From: JAGOTP01 sp964598725
Lineage (GTDB): Bacteria > Patescibacteriota > Patescibacteriia > 2-12-FULL-60-25
Length of the DNA stretch: 64,000 nucleotides
Direction of reading: 5' to 3'
NCBI GenBank assembly: GCA_964598725.1
Contig: CAZRCW010000001.1
Coordinates: 124,001 to 188,000, forward strand
The notes under the pieces were generated by a model. That model saw nothing but the letters and a program-made list of their open reading frames with translations, was not told the origin of the DNA and ran no database searches. Within the stretch, counting starts at the first letter, position 1, and each line of letters starts with the position of its first letter. A program made the translations under genes and the position numbers. Below, one piece after another: positions 7,801 to 14,940 of this stretch.

Positions 7801-8527
7801 GAATGAGCCATACGCAGTTCGTCGTTCGCACGACATGATTTTGGGGGAAGGTGGCGTGAAGATGTCGAAGTCGAAAGGTAACGTCGTGAACCCGGATGAT
7901 GTGGTGAAGGTTTATGGCGCAGATGTCTTCCGTGTCTACGAAATGTTCATTGGTCCATACGATCAGAAGGCACCATGGGATACGAATGGGGTGGAAGGAG
8001 TACGTCGATTCTTGGATCGTGTCTGGTACGTGTTCCATCAGCCACAGGTCGCGGGTGCGACACCGGCGGATCTCGAGACGCTCTACCATCAGACGATCAA
8101 GAAAGTGACAGACGGAATCGATAACTTGCAGTTCAACACCTGCGTTTCGCAGCTGATGATTCTCGCGAACGGCTATCAAGACTTTGGCTGCGTCCCAACA
8201 GCTCATCGCATTGGTTTCCTCCAAGCATTGGCCGCCTTTGCCCCTCACATGACCGAAGAGATGTGGCAGGAAGAGGGGAAAACCGGATCGATCCATCGTG
8301 GTGGTTGGCCGACGTATGACGCGTCGAAGTTGGTCGCTGATACCTTCGAGCTCGTGCTCCAAGTGAACGGCAAAGTCCGCGATAAAGTCACCGTCTCAAA
8401 AGACATCAGCGAAGACGAAGCGAAGAAACTTGCACTTGCTTCGGAAGCGGTGCAGAAGTGGTTAGAAGGCAAAGAGCCACAGAAAGTGGTGTATGTGAAA
8501 GGGAGATTGGTGAGTGTAGTCGCCTAA
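4886..8527 (+). CDS. leuS: Leucyl-tRNA synthetase with inserted ITPase-like and serine-hydrolase domains
   Basis: A 1213-residue protein, against about 800-870 for usual bacterial LeuRS. LeuRS parts: HVGH motif at residues 55-58, a zinc-type Cys cluster (CPRCKIG ... CERCG), the CP1 editing domain (KVFTTR from 451, ADAHDERDF), RQRYWGEPIP, CPKC, and KMSKS at 992-996. Two enzymes interrupt it. Residues about 244-447 match the HAM1/RdgB ITPase family (LLLATNN, ENASMKA, MDTGLSIDGE), placed just before the editing domain. Residues about 654-845 match an RBBP9/YdeN-like alpha/beta hydrolase with GHSIG at 722-726 (Ser724), an Asp in WSKDDD (803-805) and His829 in GKGHF. The frame is uninterrupted and the core motifs are intact. 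Insert DNA is visibly more AT-rich than the flanks. The start at 4886 matches the usual LeuRS N-terminus; an open frame continues upstream but is not LeuRS-like. Confidence 0.95.
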   Translation: MTPRTIETIHEMEAKWQRTWEESGTYTATTGNPDANQDKFYGLVEFPYPSGEGLHVGHPRSYTAIDLVTRKRRMEGKNVLYPIGWDAFGLPTENFAIKHKIRPADATKRNVANFTRQIKSLGFGFDWTREVDTTDPKYYKWTQWQFLQFVKAGLAYKAKSTINWCPRCKIGLANEEAQGGVCERCGNPVEKREKSQWMIKISKYADRLIDDLKNVDYLEKIASQQVNWIGRSEGAEVVFSVPKFEKLLLATNNHSKVERVKKLLGAVLPTLQILTPADIGLEAVEVKEGSNMRENASMKAAAYAKLTDLPILGMDTGLSIDGEDLDIATPKRNALGGVDEDSLTQEEKAAKMDAFWRGIAAKHGGEVDGYWHDVAVLHMPDGTEFCEENKREIILTDKRKGEMDIYFPLRGLYKVKANGRYITEQSPEEEIFVELGPLTHAWKKLCSDEVKVFTTRIDTIFSGTFLILAPEHPLVSRLTTPAQQTDVTTYIVASRQKTDEQRTDATKEKTGAFTGSYAINPATGDAMPIWISDFVLANYGTGAVFADAHDERDFAMAKRYGIPLKVSIRPSDDAAWEQVKALEVCFSEEGMLVNSGAFDGLTSAEARPKIIEWLESHKAARKQKNYRLRDWVFSRQRYWGEPIPLVHCEACAKKKQKALLIHGFSGGPDKRWFPWMKEQLEAQGYEVLIPGMSMEGTPTVEAWMKVLAPVVEQLDEDDVIVGHSIGARAALQVLEQTKKKIGQLVLVAPAVGPLADDVFADSIQRNPEKKDGYAFLRDFWRQPVQWDVVKPLVRSAVVVWSKDDDTVDKPTHAIFPEGWFVQEYDGKGHFRGAEQPEVLEHVLSQKVTGWIPVPDAQLPLTLPEVEAYEPTDNGDSPLANITSWVNTTCPKCGGPATRETDTMPNWAGSSWYFLRYCDPKNDKQFASPEALKYWMPIDLYNGGMEHTTLHLLYSRFWHKFLYDMGYIPEVCGNEPYAVRRSHDMILGEGGVKMSKSKGNVVNPDDVVKVYGADVFRVYEMFIGPYDQKAPWDTNGVEGVRRFLDRVWYVFHQPQVAGATPADLETLYHQTIKKVTDGIDNLQFNTCVSQLMILANGYQDFGCVPTAHRIGFLQALAAFAPHMTEEMWQEEGKTGSIHRGGWPTYDASKLVADTFELVLQVNGKVRDKVTVSKDISEDEAKKLALASEAVQKWLEGKEPQKVVYVKGRLVSVVA

Positions 8528-8548
8528 AACAAGCCCAAGATAAAAGAA

Positions 8549-8577
8549 AAGCGCTCTACTTATGTAGAGCGTTTTTC
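8549..8577 (+). terminator. leuS terminator
   Basis: CGCTCTAC (8552-8559) / GTAGAGCG (8564-8571) followed by TTTTTCT, 22 nt past the stop. Confidence 0.85.
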
Positions 8578-8589
8578 TGTCTCTCCAAT

Positions 8590-8618
8590 TTGACAAGGAA
8601 CTAAAACTAGTATTAGTT
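8590..8618 (+). promoter_or_regulatory. Promoter of the Fis-type gene
   Basis: TTGACA at 8590-8595 with an AT-rich -10 region (TATTAG or TTAGTT, 8611-8618), about 55 nt before the ATG. Confidence 0.55.
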
Positions 8619-8670
8619 TATTAGACCATTCTGATCCGCGAGTGGATCGACTGGAACTGAGGAGTGCGAG

Positions 8671-9117
8671 ATGAGCACGGCGAAGACGGAGAAAGATTGG
8701 CGTACGGGTCCGGGCAAGATGGCGACCTTCGAGTCCTTCATCCCGTCGAGAGATAACAAGCAGGGGGGCGCCACTGAGTCTATCGAGGACAAGTACAACC
8801 GGTGGGCGAGCGAGCACCCGAAGGCCAAAGTGATCAGCCAGGCGCCGACGAGCTGTTCCTCCACCGAGGGGTTGCACCAGACGCTGGTCGTGCGCTACTA
8901 CGAGCCGCCTTCGCCGACCCCTGAGGATCTGGAGCTCAAGGCGTTCGTGGCCGCGCAGGACAAGCTCTCGATCAAGCGGGCGACGCGGGAGATCGAGGAG
9001 CTGCTGATCCGTCGCGCGCTCGCGCAGACCAAGGGCAGGCGCGAGGCAGCAGCCCTGCTGCTCGAGATCTCGCACCGCGCGCTGCTCTACAAGATCAAGG
9101 AGTTCGGGATCACCTGA
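8671..9117 (+). CDS. Small protein with C-terminal Fis/NtrC-type helix-turn-helix (cassette-type gene)
   Basis: A 148-residue protein. Residues about 103-147 match the Fis-type DNA-binding helix-turn-helix found at the C-terminus of NtrC-family activators: REIEELLIRRALAQTKGRRE, AAALLLEISHRALLYKIKEF. The usual AAA+ and receiver domains are absent; the N-terminal 100 residues are not recognised. It is probably a small DNA-binding protein, with unknown target. The start has GAGGAG 7-8 nt upstream, and its own TTGACA promoter follows the leuS terminator. GC-rich codons contrast sharply with the genes on both sides. Confidence 0.75.
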   Translation: MSTAKTEKDWRTGPGKMATFESFIPSRDNKQGGATESIEDKYNRWASEHPKAKVISQAPTSCSSTEGLHQTLVVRYYEPPSPTPEDLELKAFVAAQDKLSIKRATREIEELLIRRALAQTKGRREAAALLLEISHRALLYKIKEFGIT

Positions 9118-9147
9118 GCTCCAACAACGCGTTCGTACTTTTGCAAC

Positions 9148-9200
9148 GGGGTACAGAAACCACTCAGGTCACTCCTGAGAGACTGGATCTGATCTACCCC
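9148..9200 (+). terminator. Possible nested hairpin after the Fis-type gene
   Basis: GGGGTA (9148-9153) can pair with TACCCC (9195-9200) around an inner CTCAGG/CCTGAG hairpin (9163-9179). It has no T-run. The remainder of 9118-9296 holds nothing else I can support. Confidence 0.35.
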
Positions 9201-9296
9201 AACGCATCTGAGAGATTCATAGAAGACATGGATCGATGAGCTGCGTTCAAAAGATATGCTTGGAAAATACGCGTACGTGGATTACGCTAGACACTT

Positions 9297-9662
9297 ATGA
9301 TCGACCATACAGGCGTCCCCGTTAGCGACTATCAAAAGAGCAAAGAGTTTTATACAAAGGCATTGGCGCCTATTGGCTATACGCTGGTCATGGAATTCGG
9401 TGAAGCGGGCGGCTTTGGTGAGAATGGCAAACCAGACTTTTGGATTTCAAAAGAAGCGGGAATCGGTCACCCAAATCACATCGCATTTGTCGCTCAGAAC
9501 CACGCAGCCGTTGACGCTTTCTACAAAGAAGCGATCGCTGCCGGTGGAACCGATAACGGTGCGCCAGGGATTCGTGGGCACTATCACCCAAACTACTACG
9601 GTGCCTTCGTGAAGGACTTTGATGGACACAACGTCGAGGTGGTTTGTCACAAGCCAGAGTAG
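9297..9662 (+). CDS. VOC-family (glyoxalase/bleomycin-resistance-like) protein
   Basis: A 121-residue single VOC module. It begins IDHTGVPVSDYQKSKEFYTK, the usual first strand and helix with an N-terminal His metal-ligand candidate. The second half has HIAFVAQNHAAVDAFYKEA, the GAPGIRGHYHPNYYGAFVKD segment and a C-terminal FDGHNVEVVCH strand that carries the acidic ligand. Members are metal-dependent lyases, isomerases or dioxygenases, or binding proteins; the substrate cannot be read from sequence. Monocistronic with its own terminator. Ordinary codon use. Confidence 0.9.
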   Translation: MIDHTGVPVSDYQKSKEFYTKALAPIGYTLVMEFGEAGGFGENGKPDFWISKEAGIGHPNHIAFVAQNHAAVDAFYKEAIAAGGTDNGAPGIRGHYHPNYYGAFVKDFDGHNVEVVCHKPE

Positions 9663-9682
9663 ACAACGGAACCATCTGTAGA

Positions 9683-9719
9683 AATACACGCTCCAAGCAA
9701 AACGGGGCGTGTATTTTTG
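9683..9719 (+). terminator. Terminator of the VOC gene
   Basis: AAATACACGC (9683-9692) / GCGTGTATTT (9708-9717) running into a T-run. Confidence 0.85.
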
Positions 9720-9734
9720 TCTTTTTAACAGCTA

Positions 9735-9763
9735 TTGACGAATAATCGGCTCAAGACTAGTCT
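9735..9763 (+). promoter_or_regulatory. Promoter of structured RNA 1
   Basis: TTGACG (9735-9740), exact 17-nt spacer, TAGTCT (9758-9763). Transcription would start near 9770, with no credible ORF after it. Confidence 0.6.
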
Positions 9764-9769
9764 GCTCCT

Positions 9770-10690
9770 CAGTTCAAAGACGCAGGGGAATCCCAACGGG
9801 GATAAGCTGTCGTCGACGAATGGTCCAGCTCAGTGCCCAAGAGCTGTGTGCGTAGTCCTTGTGGATCGGATCAAGACGCGGACGCGTCACCGGACACAAG
9901 ATGAACGGAGGAGCTGTCCCCTCCACTAGCCTGGGATCAGGCTGGATCGCATACGTCGCGCCCGAGTGGAGCAGACGGAGACTATCGGTCCGTGCTCGGC
10001 GGCGTGTCGTGTTCGCGCCCCCTGTAGGATTGATGAGACAGAACCCCGTTCCGCCGGGGGTGGGTACCAACCATGTGGCGCTGTTGCGCACATCACGTCG
10101 GTTGGTGGGATGGACAACCACATCCCAAGCGAGTGAAAGGAACGTTCAAAGACGTATGCACTCCACTAGTAGCGGCGAGCGAACGGGGAGAGCGGTGCTA
10201 GGCACCTGAGGGTGCCTACCTATGCCCGCAGCATCACGCTCGGAAGAATGACCAATCAGCCAGTGTCCAACTAGAAGTTCGAGTACGAAGCCAGACGTCG
10301 CTAGAAGACGTTTCGCAGAGGCTCGGATGGATAGAAACTGGTGGTACCTCCAGCAGTGGGGTGCACGAGCAATACGGTTGCGAGCCTTCGGGTTAGCGAC
10401 TAGTAGCGGTCTCATCGGTCAGGACGACCGATTTCAATGGGAGATATAGGTGGTTCCTCGCTTTCCGCGATCGCGCCTCCTCTCGCTTGCCATTGATTCC
10501 CCTGTCAGTGTCGGACCGTGCACTCGCGCACCTACCCGGCTCTTGGCTTCGGAGAAACTCGCGGACTGTTCGCGAGATCGGGGAAGATGAAAAAAGAGTA
10601 CCCATCTAAGTGGGAGACTCCCTCCTATGTGTCGTCGGCCCTCGACGAACAAAGACCCGCCAGCAGCTACGGCTGACCGCGGGTCTTTTT
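9770..10690 (+). ncRNA. Candidate large structured non-coding RNA 1 (~920 nt)
   Basis: This stretch has no convincing ORF but many stable paired elements. Examples are ACCAACC (10066-10072) / GGTTGGT (10100-10106) enclosing a GCGC hairpin; TGGGATG (10106-10112) / CATCCCA (10121-10127); AGGCACC (10200-10206) / GGTGCCT (10211-10217); and ATCGGTC (10414-10420) / GACCGAT (10426-10432). It is bracketed by a sigma70-type promoter and an intrinsic terminator, so a single transcript of about 920 nt is implied. Positions 10168-10190 equal, over 23 nt, a conserved domain I segment of 23S rRNA as I recall it from E. coli, but the rest does not follow 23S order. I could not match it to RNase P RNA, tmRNA, SRP RNA or a group I/II intron core. 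The class is unknown. Confidence 0.6.
10651..10690 (+). terminator. Terminator of structured RNA 1
   Basis: GACCCGC (10654-10660) pairs with GCGGGTC (10679-10685), followed by TTTTT. The T-run is present only in the plus direction, which sets the strand of the RNA. Confidence 0.8.
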
Positions 10691-10769
10691 AGTTTCTCAG
10701 AAGCTTCAAGCAGGTTGCGTTCTTTTGTGACTTGAGCCAACGGAGTAGAGGAGCTCGCCTCATTTTTCT

Positions 10770-12023
10770 ATGAACTCTCTTCCTCGTGGGTCGGCGGTTG
10801 GTTTTGTATTGATCGGATTTTTGGTTGGAATTGTTTTGCATAGTTTGCATCCGTGGTTCGTTTGGACGAGTGCCATTTGGATGACTTGGATTTTCATTCT
10901 CGGTGCGGGGTCTTTTCTTTGGCGAATTGGACCGGCGGTTTCGCGTAAACGTGAGCTCTGTATTCTTTTCGGGATTTTGCTTGGTCTACTTCGTTTCCAA
11001 TCAATACAGGTCATCATGCCACGTGAGGTGAAGCCGCTTGATCCAGATGGGTTGATCTCGAATGATTTTTCCCTTCAATCGGCAAATCAACTTGATCCTC
11101 GTCATTGGACAGGGCGTTTACGTACGGAGCTCACGCGTCGCTCAAATAAACTCTTTCCGAAAGATGAGTCGGGTTTACTCGTTGGGATTCTCTACGGTGA
11201 CAAACAGTTGCCACCGAATTTGAAAGCGGTGTTTCGGAAAATTGGAACGAGTCATATTATGGCGGTTTCAGGCTCGAATGTGACAATCGTGATCAGTTGT
11301 TTGCTTGGGCCGCTACTCTGGGTTGGATTGAGACGAAAGGCGGCATATATCGTTGCGAGCATTGGAATCTTGTTATTTGTGTTGCTCGCACTGCCTTCTG
11401 CATCGGTGGTCCGAGCTGCGTTCATGGGATGGATGATGCTGTCTGCGCCAATGATTGGGCGTCTCGTGAACTTTAATCGCTTGTTATTGATCGCGGCCGT
11501 CGTCTACGCCTGCTGGCAACCGTGGGCGGTGTTATATGATCCAAGTTACGCCCTATCGTTTCTCGCGATGATCGGGCTCGGAACCTATGGCAAATTCATC
11601 GATGAGAAAATAAGCAAAGTCATTCCTTCAAAACTGTTTCGTGAAATTATCGCTTCGAATGTGGGAGCGACACTGCTGACAACACCATATGGATTATGGG
11701 CGTTCAAACAAGTCAGCTTGATTGGTGTGTTGGCGAATCTCGCGATCTTGCCCTGGATTCCTTGGACCATGGCTTTTGGTGCGCTCGCCCTGCTCTTTCC
11801 GAAAGTTCCCTTGCTCGCGATTCCAGCTTCCGCTTGTCTTCGCATGGTCTTAGTTTTGTCAGAGCTGTTCGGTCGGATTCCGGTTGGAAGCTGGTCTAAG
11901 CTAACGACATCATCTTGGTTGAGTCTGGGGATATATGGGTTGTTATTCATTATTTGGTGCAGAATTAAGCCAAGAAAACGTCTTGTCCACAATGATGAGC
12001 CTTCATTTTTGAAAATAAATTGA
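10770..12023 (+). CDS. comEC: ComEC/Rec2-family membrane protein
   Basis: A 417-residue polytopic membrane protein for DNA uptake across the cytoplasmic membrane. Transmembrane segments begin near residue 10. The ComEC core is recognisable by GTSHIMAVSGSNVTIV, LPSASVVRAAFMG and DPSYALSFLAMIGL. It is shorter than full-length ComEC (often 700 or more residues) and ends soon after the competence domain, so the C-terminal metallo-beta-lactamase domain is missing and the N-terminal soluble region is short. Short forms of this kind are what I would expect in Patescibacteria, where DNA uptake is a plausible source of nucleotides. The start is the ATG at 10770, without a Shine-Dalgarno site. Confidence 0.9.
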   Translation: MNSLPRGSAVGFVLIGFLVGIVLHSLHPWFVWTSAIWMTWIFILGAGSFLWRIGPAVSRKRELCILFGILLGLLRFQSIQVIMPREVKPLDPDGLISNDFSLQSANQLDPRHWTGRLRTELTRRSNKLFPKDESGLLVGILYGDKQLPPNLKAVFRKIGTSHIMAVSGSNVTIVISCLLGPLLWVGLRRKAAYIVASIGILLFVLLALPSASVVRAAFMGWMMLSAPMIGRLVNFNRLLLIAAVVYACWQPWAVLYDPSYALSFLAMIGLGTYGKFIDEKISKVIPSKLFREIIASNVGATLLTTPYGLWAFKQVSLIGVLANLAILPWIPWTMAFGALALLFPKVPLLAIPASACLRMVLVLSELFGRIPVGSWSKLTTSSWLSLGIYGLLFIIWCRIKPRKRLVHNDEPSFLKIN

Positions 12024-12150
12024 GATCAGTTGTCGGGTGCTGGTTAACAAGCGGACCGCGCCAAATAAAAGAAAAGAACAAATTGCTGTGCTGTCTTAAA
12101 AAGAAAATCGTACAGTCGAGATTTACAATCGACGGACACAAAAAGCGTGT

Positions 12151-12179
12151 TTGACTGCCGGTCAGATTTTCTTGATTCT
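12151..12179 (+). promoter_or_regulatory. Possible promoter of the M23 lipoprotein gene
   Basis: TTGACT (12151-12156), exact 17-nt spacer, GATTCT (12174-12179). The leader to the ATG at 12652 would be about 465 nt. I see no ORF or known riboswitch in 12180-12651, only short scattered inverted repeats. Confidence 0.45.
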
Positions 12180-12651
12180 GGAAGTAAGGTCGTGAGACCG
12201 AGTACAACTCAAACGAGCAGCGGTTACGAGGATATTTCTATGTACGGAGGAGGCTGTGCGGACATTACCGGCTTCACAGTTCTCCGATCGAAGGCTAAGG
12301 CGTTCGATGGTTCACAGGGTTGCATAGCAATACTCTCCATTCTGGAATTTGAAGGTTCGTTCCTGCATACAGATACAGATGGGCACACGATTGTGACTTG
12401 TCTTACTCTCGCAGTGATTGGCCGGATGATTGTTCCATAAAGTATGGAACGCGGAATGCAAACTTCGTTTGTCAGTGTGCAAGACATGTGATGGCGGCGG
12501 ATGCCCGACCCATTCGCCGCCCACAGGTTCGGTCCACGGTGCCCTTTGGTTCATTCGTTCTTTGTCTGTTCACCTGCCTGCATTCGTGACGCGTAGCGAA
12601 TGCACTGGGATGTCCAGCGAGTACCGGACGCGGAAAGCAGAGGAGTCGGTC

Positions 12652-14769
12652 ATGCGATCAAAGCGAAAGGTTCAGATTGAGTTGTGTTGGATGAAGCCCT
12701 GGTCGTTCTGCTTTAGCTTCCTCGTACAGGTGTTCCTCGTGTTCTGCCTGTGCGAGCTGTGCGGCTGCGGTCAGGGGCAGGTCGAGCGTCCGTCCGAAGA
12801 GGGGATGCTCAGCCAGTCGATCGCTGGTTGCACTGTGTCGACGGTGCGCTACCCGACGTCGGAGAGCGAGTTCACTCGCCTCTACGCCGGTCGGGGGTTC
12901 TTGGCGGACGACGTGCACATCGGGCGGGACATCAGTCTGACCGAGGGTACGGCGATCTACCCGATCGCCTGCGGAACGGTGCGCATTTACCGCGCTGCAG
13001 ATGGTTACGGCACGCTCGTGGTGGTCCTCGAACATCACCTCGCGTCGCCGATCTCGGTGACGAACGGGGTGGGTGAGCGGGTGACGGTGCAGGACTTCCT
13101 GTCGATCTACGGCCACCTGCGGCCGACGACGCTCCGCACCGGCGGGACGCGTTTGGCCTGGCGCGATGGGGACACGGTCCGTCCGGATCAGATCATCGGC
13201 TACGTTCAGAACTCGGCCGATAACGGCGACGGAGAAGAACATCTTCATCTCGGGATTCGGCTGCAGACGGCGACCGAAGCAGCGCGCGTCGATCCCACGG
13301 CCTGGTTCGCGGGCTATGACTCGGCGCGGACGCGCAGGCGCTGGTACGCCGATCCTGGAATCTTTCTGCCTACACTCTTGCGTCGTTCGGCTCAGCGCTC
13401 GACGGCAAGCTGGCATCCGACGGGGAGCGTCCTGAACGTCGATGGTCAAACCTGGCTCGTCGTCTCAGATGGAAACATCACGCGGCTCCCGGATGACGTC
13501 CTGCATGACGAACGTCTGGATCTGCGTGTGGTTTCAGCAGCTCCTGCCGAGATCGCCTGCATGCAAACGGTCGGGTTCTCACTGGAGCGGACGAGCGGTC
13601 ACCGCCTCATTCGTTTCGAAGGGAACTCGACGGTCTACGAGTACGCGGACATGCCGTCGGCGGTCCGCTACACCTTTCTGGCTCAGCAGGCGTTTGATGC
13701 CTGGGGTTGGACGGGTTCACAGGTCGTGACTCGACCGCTGGGTGAGCGCACCGCGTTCCTCGAGCGCTATCGTGACGTCGGCTCTCGGCGTCTGCGTGAA
13801 GGGTCGCTCGTGAAGGCGACCGGTCGGAGTGATGTCTACGTGGTGTCCGAAGGACGCCGCCGGCCGATCTTCGACTGGTCAACGTTCGTCGCCCTCGGTT
13901 ACGACGAAACCTGGATCATCGAAGTGGACTCCTCCGTCCTCGATGTCCTGGCGGGGTCGTTAGGTGAAGTGATTCGGCCTGAAGATCTTGCACGCTGCGT
14001 GCATGCGCCGCGTTCGATGGAAGCCATGGACGCCGGCGTCGTGTCGATGGATGTAGGTTCTGTGCGCGATGTGCCCGGCGGAGTCGATGCGGTTGTCGAC
14101 GCAACGATCGATGTTGGGACCATGCGGGACGTGCCGTTTTCGATGGATACGCCTGCGATGGATGCGGGTGTGCTCGTCATGGACGCAAATACGCCTACGA
14201 TCGATCTTGGTCGTGATGCGGGTGTCGACGTGGTTTCGGTATACGTTGACGCCTCAATCCCGTCACCTGACCATTGCAACGATCCTCCGGTTGACGCCGG
14301 TCTTCCGGATGTCACGGTGGTCGATGTGGGAACCCCACCTCCTCCGGCGGGCATGCCCCCGGCGGGTGCCGTCATGCGCTATGAGTTCCGTCTCGCGATC
14401 GACAGCGAAAACTGGCGGCCCACCGAGCCCTACTATCTGCGCGATCACTGGTGGGAGCGCATCCGCTGCCTGAATGGCACGGTTTCGGATCCACTCAGGA
14501 TGATCGCTCAAGGAGACGGCTGGTATCGCTGCGACACGAGCGATGTCTACCGCATCTTCGTCGGGACGTTCTTCTCGCCGTCACATCCAACGCTCGGTGA
14601 TCACGGTCACATTCCGACGATCGACAACTGGCCGATGCTCTGCAACCCGCGTCTGGGCATCGAATGGCGCATCTCAGAACTGCCGAGCGGGCATGAAGTC
14701 TATCGTGGTCCGTCGAGCGGGTTACCCTGCACGAACGTCGGTCCTGATAGTCGACATCAATTGCCTTGA
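12652..14769 (+). CDS. LytM/M23-type lipoprotein with Asp/Val/Gly-rich region (cassette-type gene)
   Basis: A 705-residue exported protein. The start at 12652 has GAGGAG just upstream and yields a signal peptide with a hydrophobic core (residues about 15-36) ending in LCGC, a possible lipobox. Residues about 65-215 are an M23/LytM peptidase domain with the ligand set in place: His89 and Asp93 (HIGRD) and HLH at 197-199; YGHLR also fits. The middle (about 250-450) is beta-rich and unassigned. Residues about 460-560 repeat short Asp-Val/Ala-Gly units (MDAGVVSMDVGSV, AMDAGVLVMDA), a spacer style I associate with Myxococcota-type secreted proteins. A globular Cys-containing C-terminal domain follows. 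The substrate is probably peptidoglycan. Very GC-rich codons suggest transfer. Confidence 0.8.
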   Translation: MRSKRKVQIELCWMKPWSFCFSFLVQVFLVFCLCELCGCGQGQVERPSEEGMLSQSIAGCTVSTVRYPTSESEFTRLYAGRGFLADDVHIGRDISLTEGTAIYPIACGTVRIYRAADGYGTLVVVLEHHLASPISVTNGVGERVTVQDFLSIYGHLRPTTLRTGGTRLAWRDGDTVRPDQIIGYVQNSADNGDGEEHLHLGIRLQTATEAARVDPTAWFAGYDSARTRRRWYADPGIFLPTLLRRSAQRSTASWHPTGSVLNVDGQTWLVVSDGNITRLPDDVLHDERLDLRVVSAAPAEIACMQTVGFSLERTSGHRLIRFEGNSTVYEYADMPSAVRYTFLAQQAFDAWGWTGSQVVTRPLGERTAFLERYRDVGSRRLREGSLVKATGRSDVYVVSEGRRRPIFDWSTFVALGYDETWIIEVDSSVLDVLAGSLGEVIRPEDLARCVHAPRSMEAMDAGVVSMDVGSVRDVPGGVDAVVDATIDVGTMRDVPFSMDTPAMDAGVLVMDANTPTIDLGRDAGVDVVSVYVDASIPSPDHCNDPPVDAGLPDVTVVDVGTPPPPAGMPPAGAVMRYEFRLAIDSENWRPTEPYYLRDHWWERIRCLNGTVSDPLRMIAQGDGWYRCDTSDVYRIFVGTFFSPSHPTLGDHGHIPTIDNWPMLCNPRLGIEWRISELPSGHEVYRGPSSGLPCTNVGPDSRHQLP

Positions 14770-14940
14770 ACTACAACTTCGTTCTTTCTTGTCTTTCTTT
14801 CACGCCTCTCAACTGGGTTCTCCATTTGAGGGCAGCGTGTTATTCGAAGAAAAGACAATGTGGATAAAGACGCTTGCATTATTGGGTGAACGCGGTACGA
14901 TTAGAACATAAATAGAACACTTCATTTTCTTTTGAACTTT
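14770..14940. promoter_or_regulatory. recA upstream region
   Basis: This is AT-rich intergenic DNA. A possible -10 TACGAT lies at 14897-14902, about 40 nt before the recA ATG. No LexA-type palindrome is evident. Confidence 0.35.

Noticed and set aside
9859..10209. 116-codon plus-strand frame in the region of structured RNA 1
   Set aside because: No ribosome site or recognisable motif, Arg/Gly-rich composition as expected from non-coding GC-rich RNA, and it cuts across several hairpins.
9770..10690. Possibility that this is a 23S rRNA gene or RNase P RNA
   Set aside because: Only one 23-nt block matches 23S and the rest is not in 23S order; the conserved RNase P core (GAGGAAAGTCC and ACAGAA-type elements) is absent.
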